Shown piece after piece: positions 48,641 to 58,031 of a DNA stretch of 64,000 nt. The DNA lies in NCBI GenBank assembly GCA_947652605.1, contig OX393576.1, positions 57,636,966-57,700,965 of the forward strand, written 5' to 3'. Numbering within the stretch: the first letter of the stretch is position 1; every line of letters starts with the position of its first letter. The translations under genes and the position numbers were made by a program. The notes below the pieces were generated by a model. That model worked only from the letters and a program-made list of their open reading frames with translations, searched no databases and was not told the origin of the DNA. Origin of the DNA: Elmis aenea (lineage: Eukaryota; Arthropoda; Insecta; Coleoptera; Elmidae).

Positions 48641-48773
48641 GTATATTACATACCGAGCGGGGAAGTGGATCATTACAGCCAAGTACTAGGTTAGATGCAC
48701 GAGGCGCGCAGCGCCTCGTGCATCTATAGCACGAGGCAGAAATGATCCTTCCCGTGAGGTATGTAGGTATACT
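48641..48773. repeat. Large cruciform with a perfect 15-bp inner stem
   Basis: The inner stem AGATGCACGAGGCGC and its inverse flank a GCA loop (about 48692-48724). The outer flanks also pair: AATAGTATATTACATACC with GGTATGTAGGTATACTATT, and GGGGAAGTGGATCATT with AATGATCCTTCCC. Together they form a 133-bp near-complete foldback. CG-rich arms stand out from the AT-rich surroundings. Confidence 0.75.
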
Positions 48774-49010
48774 ATTTTACTCACAATCGGTTAGTAACTC
48801 TAGATAAGAGTCAAATAATATTAATTTTTATCGTCATTTGATAAATTAATTCAACAAAAAAATCTGTGAGACCGTTGCTAGGGAATATAACAAGTTTGTT
48901 GCCGTTGCTAGGGAATATAACAAGTTTGTTGATTCTGACAGATGGATAATTATTTTGGTTTATATGGCATTTTTAATAATTATTGTCTCAGTATTTTTAC
49001 AAATATTATG

Positions 49011-49240
49011 TCTGATAATGAATTTAAATATACTCCACCAGAACTGCGAGAATCTGCAGAAAAAGCTACTGAAGGCATGATTCCAAAAAAAAAGCAGGGC
49101 GAGATACGAAAACACTTACGACGTTTACAGTAAATGGTGCGTGACTAAAGGTGTGCACTGCATACCTCTGAAACGGTACTCTTTACGTATTTTTCTGAAT
49201 TAGCTAAACAAAATAAAGCCTCCATAAATACGAGTTGTTT
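49011..49240 (+). pseudogene. Tyrosine-recombinase-like (Crypton-type?) N-terminal fragment
   Basis: Frame 1 from about 49011 reads MSDNEFKYTPPELRESAEKA then TEGMIPKKKQ. A second frame gives ARYENTYDVYSKWCVTKGV, and a third TSETVLFTYFSELAKQNKAS. The series resembles the core-binding (SAM-like) domain of tyrosine-recombinase proteins common in insect genomes (I-P-K-x-x-x-x-x-Y-E-x-x-Y-x-x-F-x-x-W ... S-E-x-V-L-x-x-Y-F-x-E-L). The catalytic domain is missing and two frame breaks separate the parts. Confidence 0.5.
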
Positions 49241-49320
49241 GTTCTTTATTTATTTTAAAAATCATGTTTTAATGCATTTGATTTACAAAAATGACAGGAA
49301 CATTTTCTGGTAAGGAAATT

Positions 49321-49368
49321 GACAGATAAACTAGCCGGGAATGATCATTCCCGGCCAGTTTATCTGTC
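49321..49368. repeat. 48-bp near-perfect palindrome
   Basis: GACAGATAAACT and GCCGGGAATGATC are followed directly by their inverses with one mismatched pair and no loop. A GCCGGGAATG copy follows at about 49383. The centre TGATCA relates to the GGATCATT of the cruciform at 48641-48773. Confidence 0.8.
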
Positions 49369-49493
49369 ACTTTGCCAGCTAGCCGGGAATGGGTCGTTTC
49401 CCGACTGTTTTAAAGGGTACAAATGCACACACTACTTACCGATTGTGAGTAAAATTTAATAAACAGGAATGATTCACAATTAACTATTTGCTA

Positions 49494-50130
49494 ACATCTT
49501 CTTCTTCTTCTTGTTCCTAATCGGTTCCTCGCGTAACTTTCAGTGTCAAGTTATGCTTCTTTATTTCTGGATTAAGTTCCTCCGCTCCTTCTTATCGTTA
49601 TCTAGCTAATAGAGGCACATCTGTCCAGTAGATGTCCAAGCCATCTTAATTGATTCGTCTCCATCTTTTTCTTTATATCTATTAAGTACTCCTTTTTCAG
49701 ATTTTTTCGTGATTGATTTTATCGATCAGTCTACATCCCTCTATTCTTCTCAGAAGTCTCATTTTCTGTGTCTGTGTCATTTGTTTTTGTTTTTGTGTTA
49801 GTGTCCAAGTTTCTGAACTGTACGTGAGAATGGGTACGCATTTAAAACTCGTGTCTTCGTTTCTTTTGGTATCTCCTTCTTACTTATCAAACATTTATTA
49901 GTGGCTTAGTAAAATTTCGTCGCTGCAGCCATTCCATTATACAGATCTTCTTTCAATTTACTATTATTTGCAATTATTGTTTCTAAATATTTAAAACTCG
50001 TTACCTGCTCTTTTTTTTTGTTTAGCAAAATTGTAACTGGTTCATGATTTTGTACTATAACCATACCATAGCCTTTGTGTTGGTTTTATTAATAAATTCT
50101 CATATTATATCTACTTACTAGATCTGGCCA
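49494..50130 (-). pseudogene. 3' end of a LINE with GAA-rich tail
   Basis: Minus-strand pieces in changing frames include VTSFKYLETIIANNSKLKED and LYNGMAAATKFY. Further on come KTRVLNAY, RKMRLLRRIEGCRLIDKI and a tryptophan-rich end. These match the end of the reverse-transcriptase region of non-LTR elements (F-K-Y-L-G-x-x-I ... L-R-R-I ... D-x-I-x-N). The element ends in a GAAGAAGAAGAAGATG tail at 49494-49515. Strongly decayed and 5'-truncated, the usual form of a LINE insertion. Confidence 0.65.
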
Positions 50131-50740
50131 TACGTCTCAATTTAGTTAGCTAACATTAATTTTTTAATCATTTCCCAACTATTTTTATTAAAAAATGAAA
50201 TAAAATAATGTATAACAATTTATAAACTACTCAAGAAATTTTAAACTAGATTTTTAGCTACTTTTAGCAACTAAATAAAAAGCACTTTGGATTTAAAATA
50301 TACAGTCACGTGGTCATCATATTTAAATCCAAATATATAAATTTCGCACGACACAGTCAATACACTGTTATTTTATTTATATTTAATACCATTAAATTTT
50401 GTACGATATTACACCAACGCTTGAAATTATGGATACACTATTTGTTTAGCGAAAAGCAATATGTGTAAACTGTAAATTACATGAAACGTATTACGGTTAA
50501 AAGCAGGATTTTGCTATACTCTGATTGATTCATGTGTATGCTACGAAGTTAATAATTTATTGGTTAAACAGTTGTTGAATTTACAACCAATCAATCCGAG
50601 CTTGCTAATAATCTAAAAGTTTATGACTCGTAACATTATTTAGTTTCATTTTAAAATGCTTGCCGTTGATTGATGATCATGAAAATAAATTTACATCAAC
50701 TGTGAGATCACTATTTTAAAATTATTGGCTTAGTCATTTA
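50131..50740. other. No recognisable gene
   Basis: AT-rich spacer, no frame or repeat recognised. Confidence 0.5.
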
Positions 50741-51277
50741 TACAGGGTGTCCAGTTTAAAATGGGTATCTCGGAAACCGTTAGATATACAAAATCGGTTA
50801 AATGGGGAAAAAGTTGCGCAATTAGATACGTAACAATAATCCAGTTTTACATTTTCAATTATTTGTTACGTAGTACCACGAAGAAAAAGAAAAATGTACA
50901 TTTTTTTCATATTACCTTTATTTGAAAAGATTTGTGCGCCAAATTTTTAGGATCGGATAAGTAACTAATAAGGATTTTAAAAATGACTTTAAAAAGATCT
51001 AGGCCTACTATATTTCGCGCTGTCATACCTAACTTTTGTTTTTCTTATAAACGTCATATTGGTTTTTGCATTTTTCAAATCCATAACAAAAACTTTTTAA
51101 CCATGTAAAGCATCCGTATGTTTGACCTGGGAAAAATATGAAAATTTGCAAAATTAAAGTGTCACCACAGTAGGTCTTGGTGTCGCGATTAAACAATTGC
51201 AACGACTATTTCTAACAACTGTTAAATAATACATAATTTTCTGTACTGCAAACAAGTTAGTGATTTTCAAGTTTTCA

Positions 51278-51400
51278 ATGGATATTTTTTCAAATAAGCA
51301 TAAATATGAAATGTTAGAGTGTTTTTTCTCTGTAGGAGAAATGATATTATGGCTGCAGAAATGTGTTTCAGTAAATACCCGGAAAGACGTCAGACATTAT
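51278..51400 (+). pseudogene. DUF4817 start, left-arm copy
   Basis: From ATG 51278: MDIFSNKHKYEMLECFFSVG, then after a shift RRNDIMAAEMCFSKYPERRQ. This is the inverted twin of the minus-strand copy at 51818. Homology ends near 51400 where the loop begins. Confidence 0.65.
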
Positions 51401-51524
51401 CTTTTCTGATGAACCATCGACAAAATGCTATTCTACTCATCTGATCACTATTTTGAAGTCCTTGACAGGGGCATTCACGATGGCGATGATACTTGAAACA
51501 TCTTAAAATTGTACCGGCTGTTAA

Positions 51525-51818
51525 TCAAGCGACACCTATTGTGATTTCTATCTCACGCAAAGACGTACGGGGATTGTTAGTTAGGGCTTGCAAAACAAAA
51601 TTTTCTTTATTTTCATTCGTGCGCCGATTTCTTTTCGACTTAGCAAAGCTTCCATTATTTATTAAGTTATCACGTAATCGCCGAAACATACTGCTATCTG
51701 GCTGAAGTCTTTCCGGGTATTTATTGAAATACGTTTCTACAGCCATAATATTATTTCTCCTGCAGAGAATAAAGCACTCCAACATTTCATATTTATTCTT
51801 ATTTGAAAAACGATCCAT
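51525..51818 (-). pseudogene. DUF4817 start, right-arm copy
   Basis: From ATG 51818 on the minus strand: MDRFSNKNKYEMLECFILCR, RNNIMAVETYFNKYPERLQP, SMFRRLRDNLINNGSFAKSK and LQALTNNPRTSLREIEITIG. About 98 residues in one open frame cover the DUF4817 helix-turn-helix domain of Tc1/mariner-type transposases. The catalytic domain should follow but is missing at the loop. It is the best-preserved coding piece of this kind in the window. Confidence 0.75.
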
Positions 51819-52684
51819 TGAAAACTTGAAAATCACTAACTTGTATGCAGTACAGAAAAAATATGTATTATTTGACAGTTGTTAGAAATAGTCGTTGGAA
51901 TTGTTTAATCGCGACACCAAGGCCTACCGTGGTGACACCTTAATTTTGCAAATTTTCATATTTTTCCCAGGTCAAACATACGGATGCTTTACATGGTTAA
52001 AAAGTATTTGTTATGGATTTGAAAAATGCAAAAACCAATATGACTTTTATAAGAGAAACAAAAGTTAGGTAGCGCAAAATATAGTAGGCCTAGATCTTTT
52101 TAAAGTCATTTTTAAAATCCTTATTAGTTACTTATCCGATCCTGAAAATTTGGCGTACAAATCGTTTTAAATAAAGGTAATATGGAGGTTTTAAGAAAAT
52201 GCACATTTTTCGTTTTCATGGTGGTAGTATCGTAACAGGATGAATATTTGAAAATGTAAAACGGGATTATTGTTACGCATGCAATTTCGCAACTTTTTCT
52301 CTATTTAACCGATTTTAGATTTCTAACGGTTTCCGAGATACCCATGTACTTCATTTTAAACTGGACACCCTGTATATATCGGTTGTCCCAATAAGAGTTC
52401 GGAATTGAATTACGCGTCATTGTTGTGCCATTAAGTTGAAGTATCTAAAAATTTGATATCTCTCATATTCCATTGTTGCAATTAGCAGCCTCGAAACGTT
52501 AAACAAACGAAGAACGCATTATTATTGTGAAAAATCATTTAAAATATGGGGAAAGTTATGAGAAACAGTTCCTGGAATTTTTGTCGCCAAAATGCACCAA
52601 ATGAGTCAACAGTTCCAAGGTCGATTAAGAAATTCTAGGAAACAGGTTCAATTATGGACACTAAATTACCAATGCGATATCGTA

Positions 52685-53645
52685 GAGGAGAAGGTGGTAA
52701 TATGGAACCCTGCTAGTAATATGGAACCCCCAGTTAACTAATAAACTGGTATCAACATCTTTTACCAAATACATAAATGTCAAATAATACCCATGGCGAA
52801 AACCATATAGGAAACTTCAGCATAAAAACGCGGTAAAAATCGAATACTTTGAGTTTTTGTGAACGAGTAAATAACAAAAGTTTATTTTGTCAATTTCTGC
52901 CAGAATAAGATCAATTACCTATATGCAATACTTTTAATGGTTTTTGGCTTTGCCAGGCAGTATACTGCCGTTTCATCAAATCCTAATAAGTAAGTTTCCA
53001 TTTAATTAGCTGGTAGAAATTATACTAAGCGATATAAAATAGCGTGCGATTTTGTTAATATGGAACTCACTAGCGTTGGTAATATGGAACCGGGTTCCAT
53101 ATTATATTCAGGAGTTCCATATTACGAATTCGAATGTGGCTGTGCCGGAGTGAACGTCCTCTAGGCCCTTATGATATTGCTGAATTTTTTGGCCAAGCCT
53201 ATGTGAAGTGCCAAACAGCAAGTATAGCAATAAATGGTTTTCTGAAGACCAAAAAGGAGAACTGTGGATTCAATGTGTTATGTGCAACTTATGGGCACAT
53301 AGTGAATGTTCTGCATGTGAAAATTACGCTTATCTTTGTGACTTTTGTCGTAAAGCAACTTATTTTTCTAATGATTATGTTAATATAGGTGTTTTTAATC
53401 GAAAATACTGACTTTTTTTAGGGGTTCCATATTACCAGCATAGTTTCTTGAGTATACAATTTTGACCTTTTACGAAAAGTACGTGTTACATGCAAATTGG
53501 CAATGTTATTCTAAATTTGTCTATATATATATGATTATTTAATATATTTAGAGCCTATTAATCAAAAAAGTTCATAGATAATCCTACGACTCTTCGATTT
53601 ACCGAAGAAAAACAAAGTGGGGTTCCATATTACCACCTTCTCCTC
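52685..53645 (+). mobile_element. Nested pogo-like element B with TAATATGGAAC repeats
   Basis: TA (52683-52684, 53646-53647) flanks inverted ends GAGGAGAAGGTGGTAATATG. Eight exact copies of TAATATGGAAC lie inside: forward at 52698, 52717, 53056, 53080 and inverse at 53094, 53114, 53424, 53622. The only coding trace is a PHD-type finger near 53208-53411. It has disrupted the mariner transposase between its DNA-binding and catalytic parts. Confidence 0.82.
53208..53411 (+). pseudogene. PHD-finger tail of a pogo-type transposase
   Basis: The frame reads YSNKWFSEDQKGELWIQC, VMCNLWAHSECSACENYAYL, CDFCRKATYF. It has the W-I-x-C-x-x-C-x-x-W-x-H-x-x-C ... Y-x-C-D-x-C form of the C-terminal finger in insect pogo/Tigger transposases. 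It ends at a stop at 53409-53411. The same type of finger, independently decayed, is in the nested element at 14161-15055. Confidence 0.72.
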
Positions 53646-54594
53646 TACCAGCTGCTATCGCGATAACATTGCCGCAGTGAGTGAAAGTGTTGCTGACAAT
53701 CCAGGAACATCGATTCGCCATCCTTCGCAACAGTTGGACATTCCAAGAAGCACCTTGCAGCGAATTCTCACGAAAGACTTGCATCTGCATGCTCACAAGA
53801 TTTAACTGGCAAACAACTTAAACCAACAGACCATTTGCAGCACCGAACATTTGTCAATTTGGTGTTGGAAAACCAAGAAGTGACGATAATTTTGAGAAGA
53901 AAATCATCTTTAGCGACGAGGCACACTTTCAACTTAATGGGTACGTGAATACACAAAGTTGTAGGATTTGGGGCACAGAGAATCCTCGAGTGATTTATGA
54001 AAAGCTTTTGCATTCACAACGTGCCACAGATTTTGAACTGGCGGACTGATTGGGCCGTACTTTTTCGAAAATGAGGATGAAAATGCAGTAACTGTAAATG
54101 GCGTACGTTACGGCATAATGATAATGGAGTTTTTGTGGCGTCAATTGGACGGCATGGACCTAGAAGACATATGGTTCCAACAGGACGGCTCAATTTTTCA
54201 CGCTGCGCATGAAACAACTGAGTTACTGACAAAAAATTTTCCTGGCCGTGTCATCTCACACAATGACAACCAGAATTGGTCACCGAGGTCGTGCGACTTC
54301 TGTTTTTGGAGGTTTGTGAAATCTCGCGTCTATGCCAACAAACCACAAATAATTCCTGAGTTCAAGGCGAAAATTCGGCGTGTTATTGGAGAAATTGAGC
54401 AGCAATTATGCGAAAATTTCATTAAAAGAGGAAGAGCGTGCCAGCAGAGTCGTGGGGGACATTTGTTGGATATTGTGTTCCACAATTAATCGTAGTATAT
54501 GTACTTTACAATAAAACAAAAATATCAGCACTTTTTGAATTAACGATGCGTTTTATTACAAAACAAATCCGGCGCTTTTATTGGAACACCCTAT

Positions 54595-55863
54595 ATTTTA
54601 TTTTCGTGGTAATTACAATAATGTTATTTTATTGGTTCTGTACACACAACACAAAAATTTTATATGACGAGCCAGCATTCTTTTTTTTTACAACTAAAAC
54701 TAATTACTAGAAAACAATGGAGTGTACATTTGAATAAACAACTTTGTTCTCTGAAATAAACTTGCATAAGTATTATTTTCTAACTTGTACACATTAAACA
54801 TTTATCACAATAAACATTGTCCTAGAATACGATTCAGACAAAAATAATTGTCTCCAAGCGAAAATACACCTCGGCGCCTTTGTTGTTATTAATATAATAC
54901 TAAACCCAGCAAGCAACAACGCTCCATATAGTTTGCCTCGCACAATTTACAGTTTGGAACAAATATTTTCATTACGAAAAGAGTTCTAGATTTATGCTTT
55001 GAAGAATTCAAAAAATGTTTACGATACTTTACAGAATCTTCTTCAAAAGAAACCTTTTCATATTTCCGATCAATGTAACTTACAACCTACTTACTGTGCT
55101 AACGCTGCCCACGTACATATCTTGATCTCAAATGTTCCTGCCAATACAAACAATTACATTCGCAACGTGTTCCGTAACATATGTAGTGCCAGTTACTAAC
55201 TAGTACATAATATTCCTTTACTGCCGTAGATAAATATACAAATTAGACAGAAGTATTTAGCAGGAATGTTATTCCTGCTATATGTTAAAGAGATCGTACC
55301 TATAAATACGGTTTTGTTAGTTCAGTGTACCTACTAACTTTTATAACAGTACATTTATTTATTTCATTTTTAATATAATAAAGACATAAGACATATATCA
55401 ACTTTATTTAAAATTACGTTCTGCAAAAAAATATATTTTCTTATTTATTTTCCTTATTTATTTTCATCAAACTCAATTCCTCTACAGTTAACAGTTTTAC
55501 GCATTTTTAAAACTAAACTTGTTTAAGGCACATAACTCTTTTTTACAGAGTCGCATTTACAATTAGGCGCATTAGGCGCATGCTCGGGGCCTCGCTTTCT
55601 GAGGGACCTGACTTTATTTACCACCACTGTATACACAAGCAAATTTAAAAAAAAAATTACCAACTTGGTAATGTGTTACTAGATCAGGCTTTGGTGCAAT
55701 GTCTAGCGCATAGGTGACGCCATTGGCTTAGCCAGGAAAATATGGCATAAAGATTTGGGCATCCTGCGTTAGTCAAACGTCGTTCGTTTATAATTGCCAG
55801 TACAGTGGTAAAACAGGTGACCAGCGAGAACACAATCAAAACAAACGAGTCGTTTTAGAAATA
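54595..55863. other. No recognisable gene
   Basis: AT-rich spacer. The 66-codon frame at 54999-55199 has no motif I recognise. A short inverted pair, AGCAGGAAT/ATTCCTGCT, lies at about 55259-55280. Confidence 0.45.
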
Positions 55864-56262
55864 ACAAGATGGTTTACCCGGCGTTGCACGGGCGATTACA
55901 ATTTTAATTACTGTTTTAACTTGAATAAGCCCAATAATTCCAAATCATATACAAATGACATACTTTGATCAATTATCTTTTCATTTTCTTATAATTCCTT
56001 AAAAAATAATATTTATTGCTTAAAAATTGAATAATAACTCAAATTTATTTTCTTTCGTCTTGTTTCAATTAAAAATGTACTAATAAAAATAATACTTCAT
56101 GTACTTATATTACTAATTGTATACAAAACAATCTTTACTTGTGAAATACACAGCGCCGTATTTAACACGATAGACCAGGTATTTGCCGACGTAAGATCGA
56201 ATCCCGTTCAAGTAAATTTATTTTTTTTTTAAATTGGTAATATGTGCTTGTATTTAAAGTCT
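55864..56262 (-). mobile_element. Helitron-like repeat, 3' partial copy
   Basis: Inverted relative to 28299-28783 and clearly the same family: it begins ACAAGATGGTTTACCCGGCG and follows the other copy to CTTTAAATACAAGCAC. The first roughly 90 bases of the repeat are missing. There it abuts a DUF4817 fragment at 56263. Confidence 0.55.
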
Positions 56263-56504
56263 TCCAAAAAGAGAGGTTGTCTTCTTTTTGGGTAACGATT
56301 AAAATATGGTTCACTTGCAGCTTCAGAATTATTATCACTTCGAATAAGACATTCTTATATATAATAATTTTCGTAATATTCGTAAGCCATTTCGTGTGTT
56401 TAAGGTACAAACATTATAAACAATCAATAAACGTGATTGTTTCTGTCAAGCTATGGTTAAAACAACAGAATCACAGTTTACCAGGTATTTTCTTAATGAC
56501 ATAA
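56263..56504 (-). pseudogene. DUF4817 mariner transposase start with its leader (copy 2)
   Basis: ATG at 56390-56388 begins MAYEYYENYYI, a stop, then ECLIRSDNNSEAASEPYF and NRYPKRRQPL. It is a sister copy of 36380-36619 but keeps the Y-P-x-R-R-Q-P motif that copy 1 has lost. Upstream homology again ends at TCTTAATGACATAA. Confidence 0.6.
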
Positions 56505-56559
56505 GCCTACTACTAAAAAAAAATAAAATATGAAAAATTACCTAATTTTGCTATAATGT

Positions 56560-56993
56560 AAGAAAAATGAATAAGTCGACCCCACATGATGTACCTATAT
56601 CATTGGAATGAGAAAAATTCCTCTTCCTCGCGATGCCACAGCCAACTGGGGTTTTTGGGTCATACTTAAAAAAATACAACTTTTTGTCACAACTCGAATT
56701 TCGATATTTTTTTTGAAAATGGTCTACGCCACAGCATTTTCATCAAAAAAGTACCCGTAGAACGTCAAAATTAATTTTCTTTATTTTCATAAACAAGCGA
56801 GATATAGTCATAAAACGGAAAGTCGAAAAATCGAGTTATCGGTGATAACTCGAAAACAAAAGACAATAACCAATTTTAGTTTTCACCATTAACTTTTTCT
56901 CGAAAAAAGAGATCCAGGAAGCGAGTTCCGTTTTTCGTTATCTCGTATAGTTACTGAGATTCCCTATTAAAACATCGAAATTTGCCCACCCTG
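56560..56993 (-). mobile_element. 5' end of another TACAGGGTG mariner subfamily
   Basis: Ends GCCCACCCTG followed by TA (56994-56995). Inside, CACAGCCAACTGGGG (about 56637) occupies the same relative place as the CATAGCCAACTATG motif of foldback B, after a similar TATATCATT-GAATGAGAAAAA lead. Otherwise diverged. No coding sequence is seen. Confidence 0.5.
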
Positions 56994-56995
56994 TA

Positions 56996-57400
56996 CAATA
57001 ATAACATACTGTTCGTTTTTTTTATACCGATTTTGGTATCCTGCGTTTACCAATTGGTCCCGAAGCTGATGGTTTTATCAATTTTTGCAACAAAGACAGT
57101 ATTACACTACATCTAAATTCCTAATCGTCTGTTTTTATCATACGAAGAGCTAAAATCCATGCATACACAAAAATCCATACATACGCAAATCAAAGAGCCA
57201 AAATAATATAGGCGAGCACAATCTTTTTTCTTATTTGGATGCGGTAATTAGAAATATTTTTATTGATCCGACCGACACCTTTTGTTTATCTAGTAGGCTA
57301 AAATAAATACATGTCGTTAACGACTCTGGCATATACCTACGGGTTAAAATAAGTTTCCTGAACCAGGTCAAGTTTTAAAAAATAACAGTTTTTAAATATA
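56996..57400. other. No recognisable gene
   Basis: About 400 bases of spacer without assignable features. Confidence 0.45.
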
Positions 57401-58029
57401 CCGGGTGATTCAGTTTGACTGTCGCACCCCTATAACTTTTTAATTATTAAAAATAACCCCAACACATCTTATATTTTTGGAAACGGCGACAAATTCTCTA
57501 TTAAGTGATGTGCATTTGTTATCTCTACGATGACGTAATTTGACTTCCAAACACAGTTGCTCTCTATTTGAAACTGCTTTTTTCAGAGTCAAATTTCTTA
57601 TGTCGACGTTTATTATTTGTTTTTATTTTTATTAAAAATTAACTTCTAATTAATTTCCATTTATAGTTATAATATAATTTTTTAAATTTGATCGTTTTTT
57701 GTTATGTTAAATAGACTGTTTGCTATGATTTGAATAGACTTTGAACTGATTTTTCTCGAAAATTTTCTTATGTATGCATACTTTTTTAATACATAGTCGG
57801 ATTCAGAATTAAATTGTTTATCCGAATCAACAAAAACATGTACTTATACTATGTAATTTAAGAAAAAACAGTTGCCTATCGCGGATTTGACATACGTCAT
57901 CGTAGAGATAACAAATGCACATCATTTAGTAGAGAATTTGTCGCCGTTTCCAAAAATAAAAGGTTTGTTGGGGTTATTTTCAATAATTAAAAAGTTATAG
58001 GGGTGCGACAGTCAAACAGAATCACCCGG
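57401..58029. mobile_element. Foldback D: CCGGGTGATTC element with about 170-bp arms
   Basis: CCGGGTGATTCAGTTTGACT at 57401 and its inverse ending at 58029 are flanked by TATA. Arms of at least 170 bases match closely (about 57401-57570, 57860-58029). The AT-rich loop has no coding trace, unlike foldbacks A-C. Non-autonomous, TA-inserting. Confidence 0.75.
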
Positions 58030-58031
58030 TA

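Larger units (their letters stand above)
48774..49453 (+). mobile_element. Element with TTTTACTCACAATCGGT ends and recombinase-like fragment
   Basis: TTTTACTCACAATCGGTTAG near 48774 is inverted at about 49430-49453 (TACCGATTGTGAGTAAAA). Inside lies a fragment resembling tyrosine-recombinase-like proteins, and a long palindrome near the right end. GTTGCTAGGGAATATAACAA occurs twice in tandem (about 48876 and 48904). The borders and superfamily are uncertain, because Crypton-type elements normally lack inverted ends. Confidence 0.45.
50743..52372. mobile_element. Foldback C: TACAGGGTGTCC element with about 650-bp inverted arms
   Basis: CAGGGTGTCCAGTTTAAAAT at 50743 and its inverse ending at 52372 lie within TA (50741-50742, 52373-52374). 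The arms run to about 51395 on the left and from about 51710 on the right and have diverged moderately. Each arm includes the same transposase start, so the palindrome extends through the terminus, leader and first about 40 codons of a DUF4817 mariner. The right arm retains more coding sequence (to 51525). The 3' half of the parent element is absent. Confidence 0.85.
52497..54489 (+). pseudogene. Tc1/mariner-type transposase pseudogene, split by insertion
   Basis: Before the insertion: TNEERIIIVKNHLKYGESYE and ETGSIMDTKLP (helix-turn-helix region). After it: RDNIAAVSESVADNPGTSIR, LDIPRSTLQRILTKDLHLHA, then IFSDEAHFQLNGYV (first Asp), CRIWGTENPRVIYE, GLIGPYF-like with AVTVNGVRYGIMIMEFLW, WFQQDGSIFHAAHETTELL (second Asp), FPGRVISHNDNQNWSPRSCD (third Asp), and SRVYANKPQIIPEF to the end SRGGHLLDIVFHN at 54489. 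The residues normally following the third Asp (L-T-P-L-D-F-F) are deleted. Several frame changes; inactive. Confidence 0.85.
52379..54592 (+). mobile_element. Second mariner-type element, interrupted by a pogo element
   Basis: Left end TCGGTTGTCCCAATAAGAG directly follows the right TA of foldback C. The right end, inverted, reads GGGTGTTCCAATAAAAGCG (ending near 54592). Without the nested insertion it is about 1.25 kb. It carries a broken transposase in the plus orientation. It and foldback C are separated by only a few bases, so one inserted beside or into the TA of the other. Confidence 0.75.
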
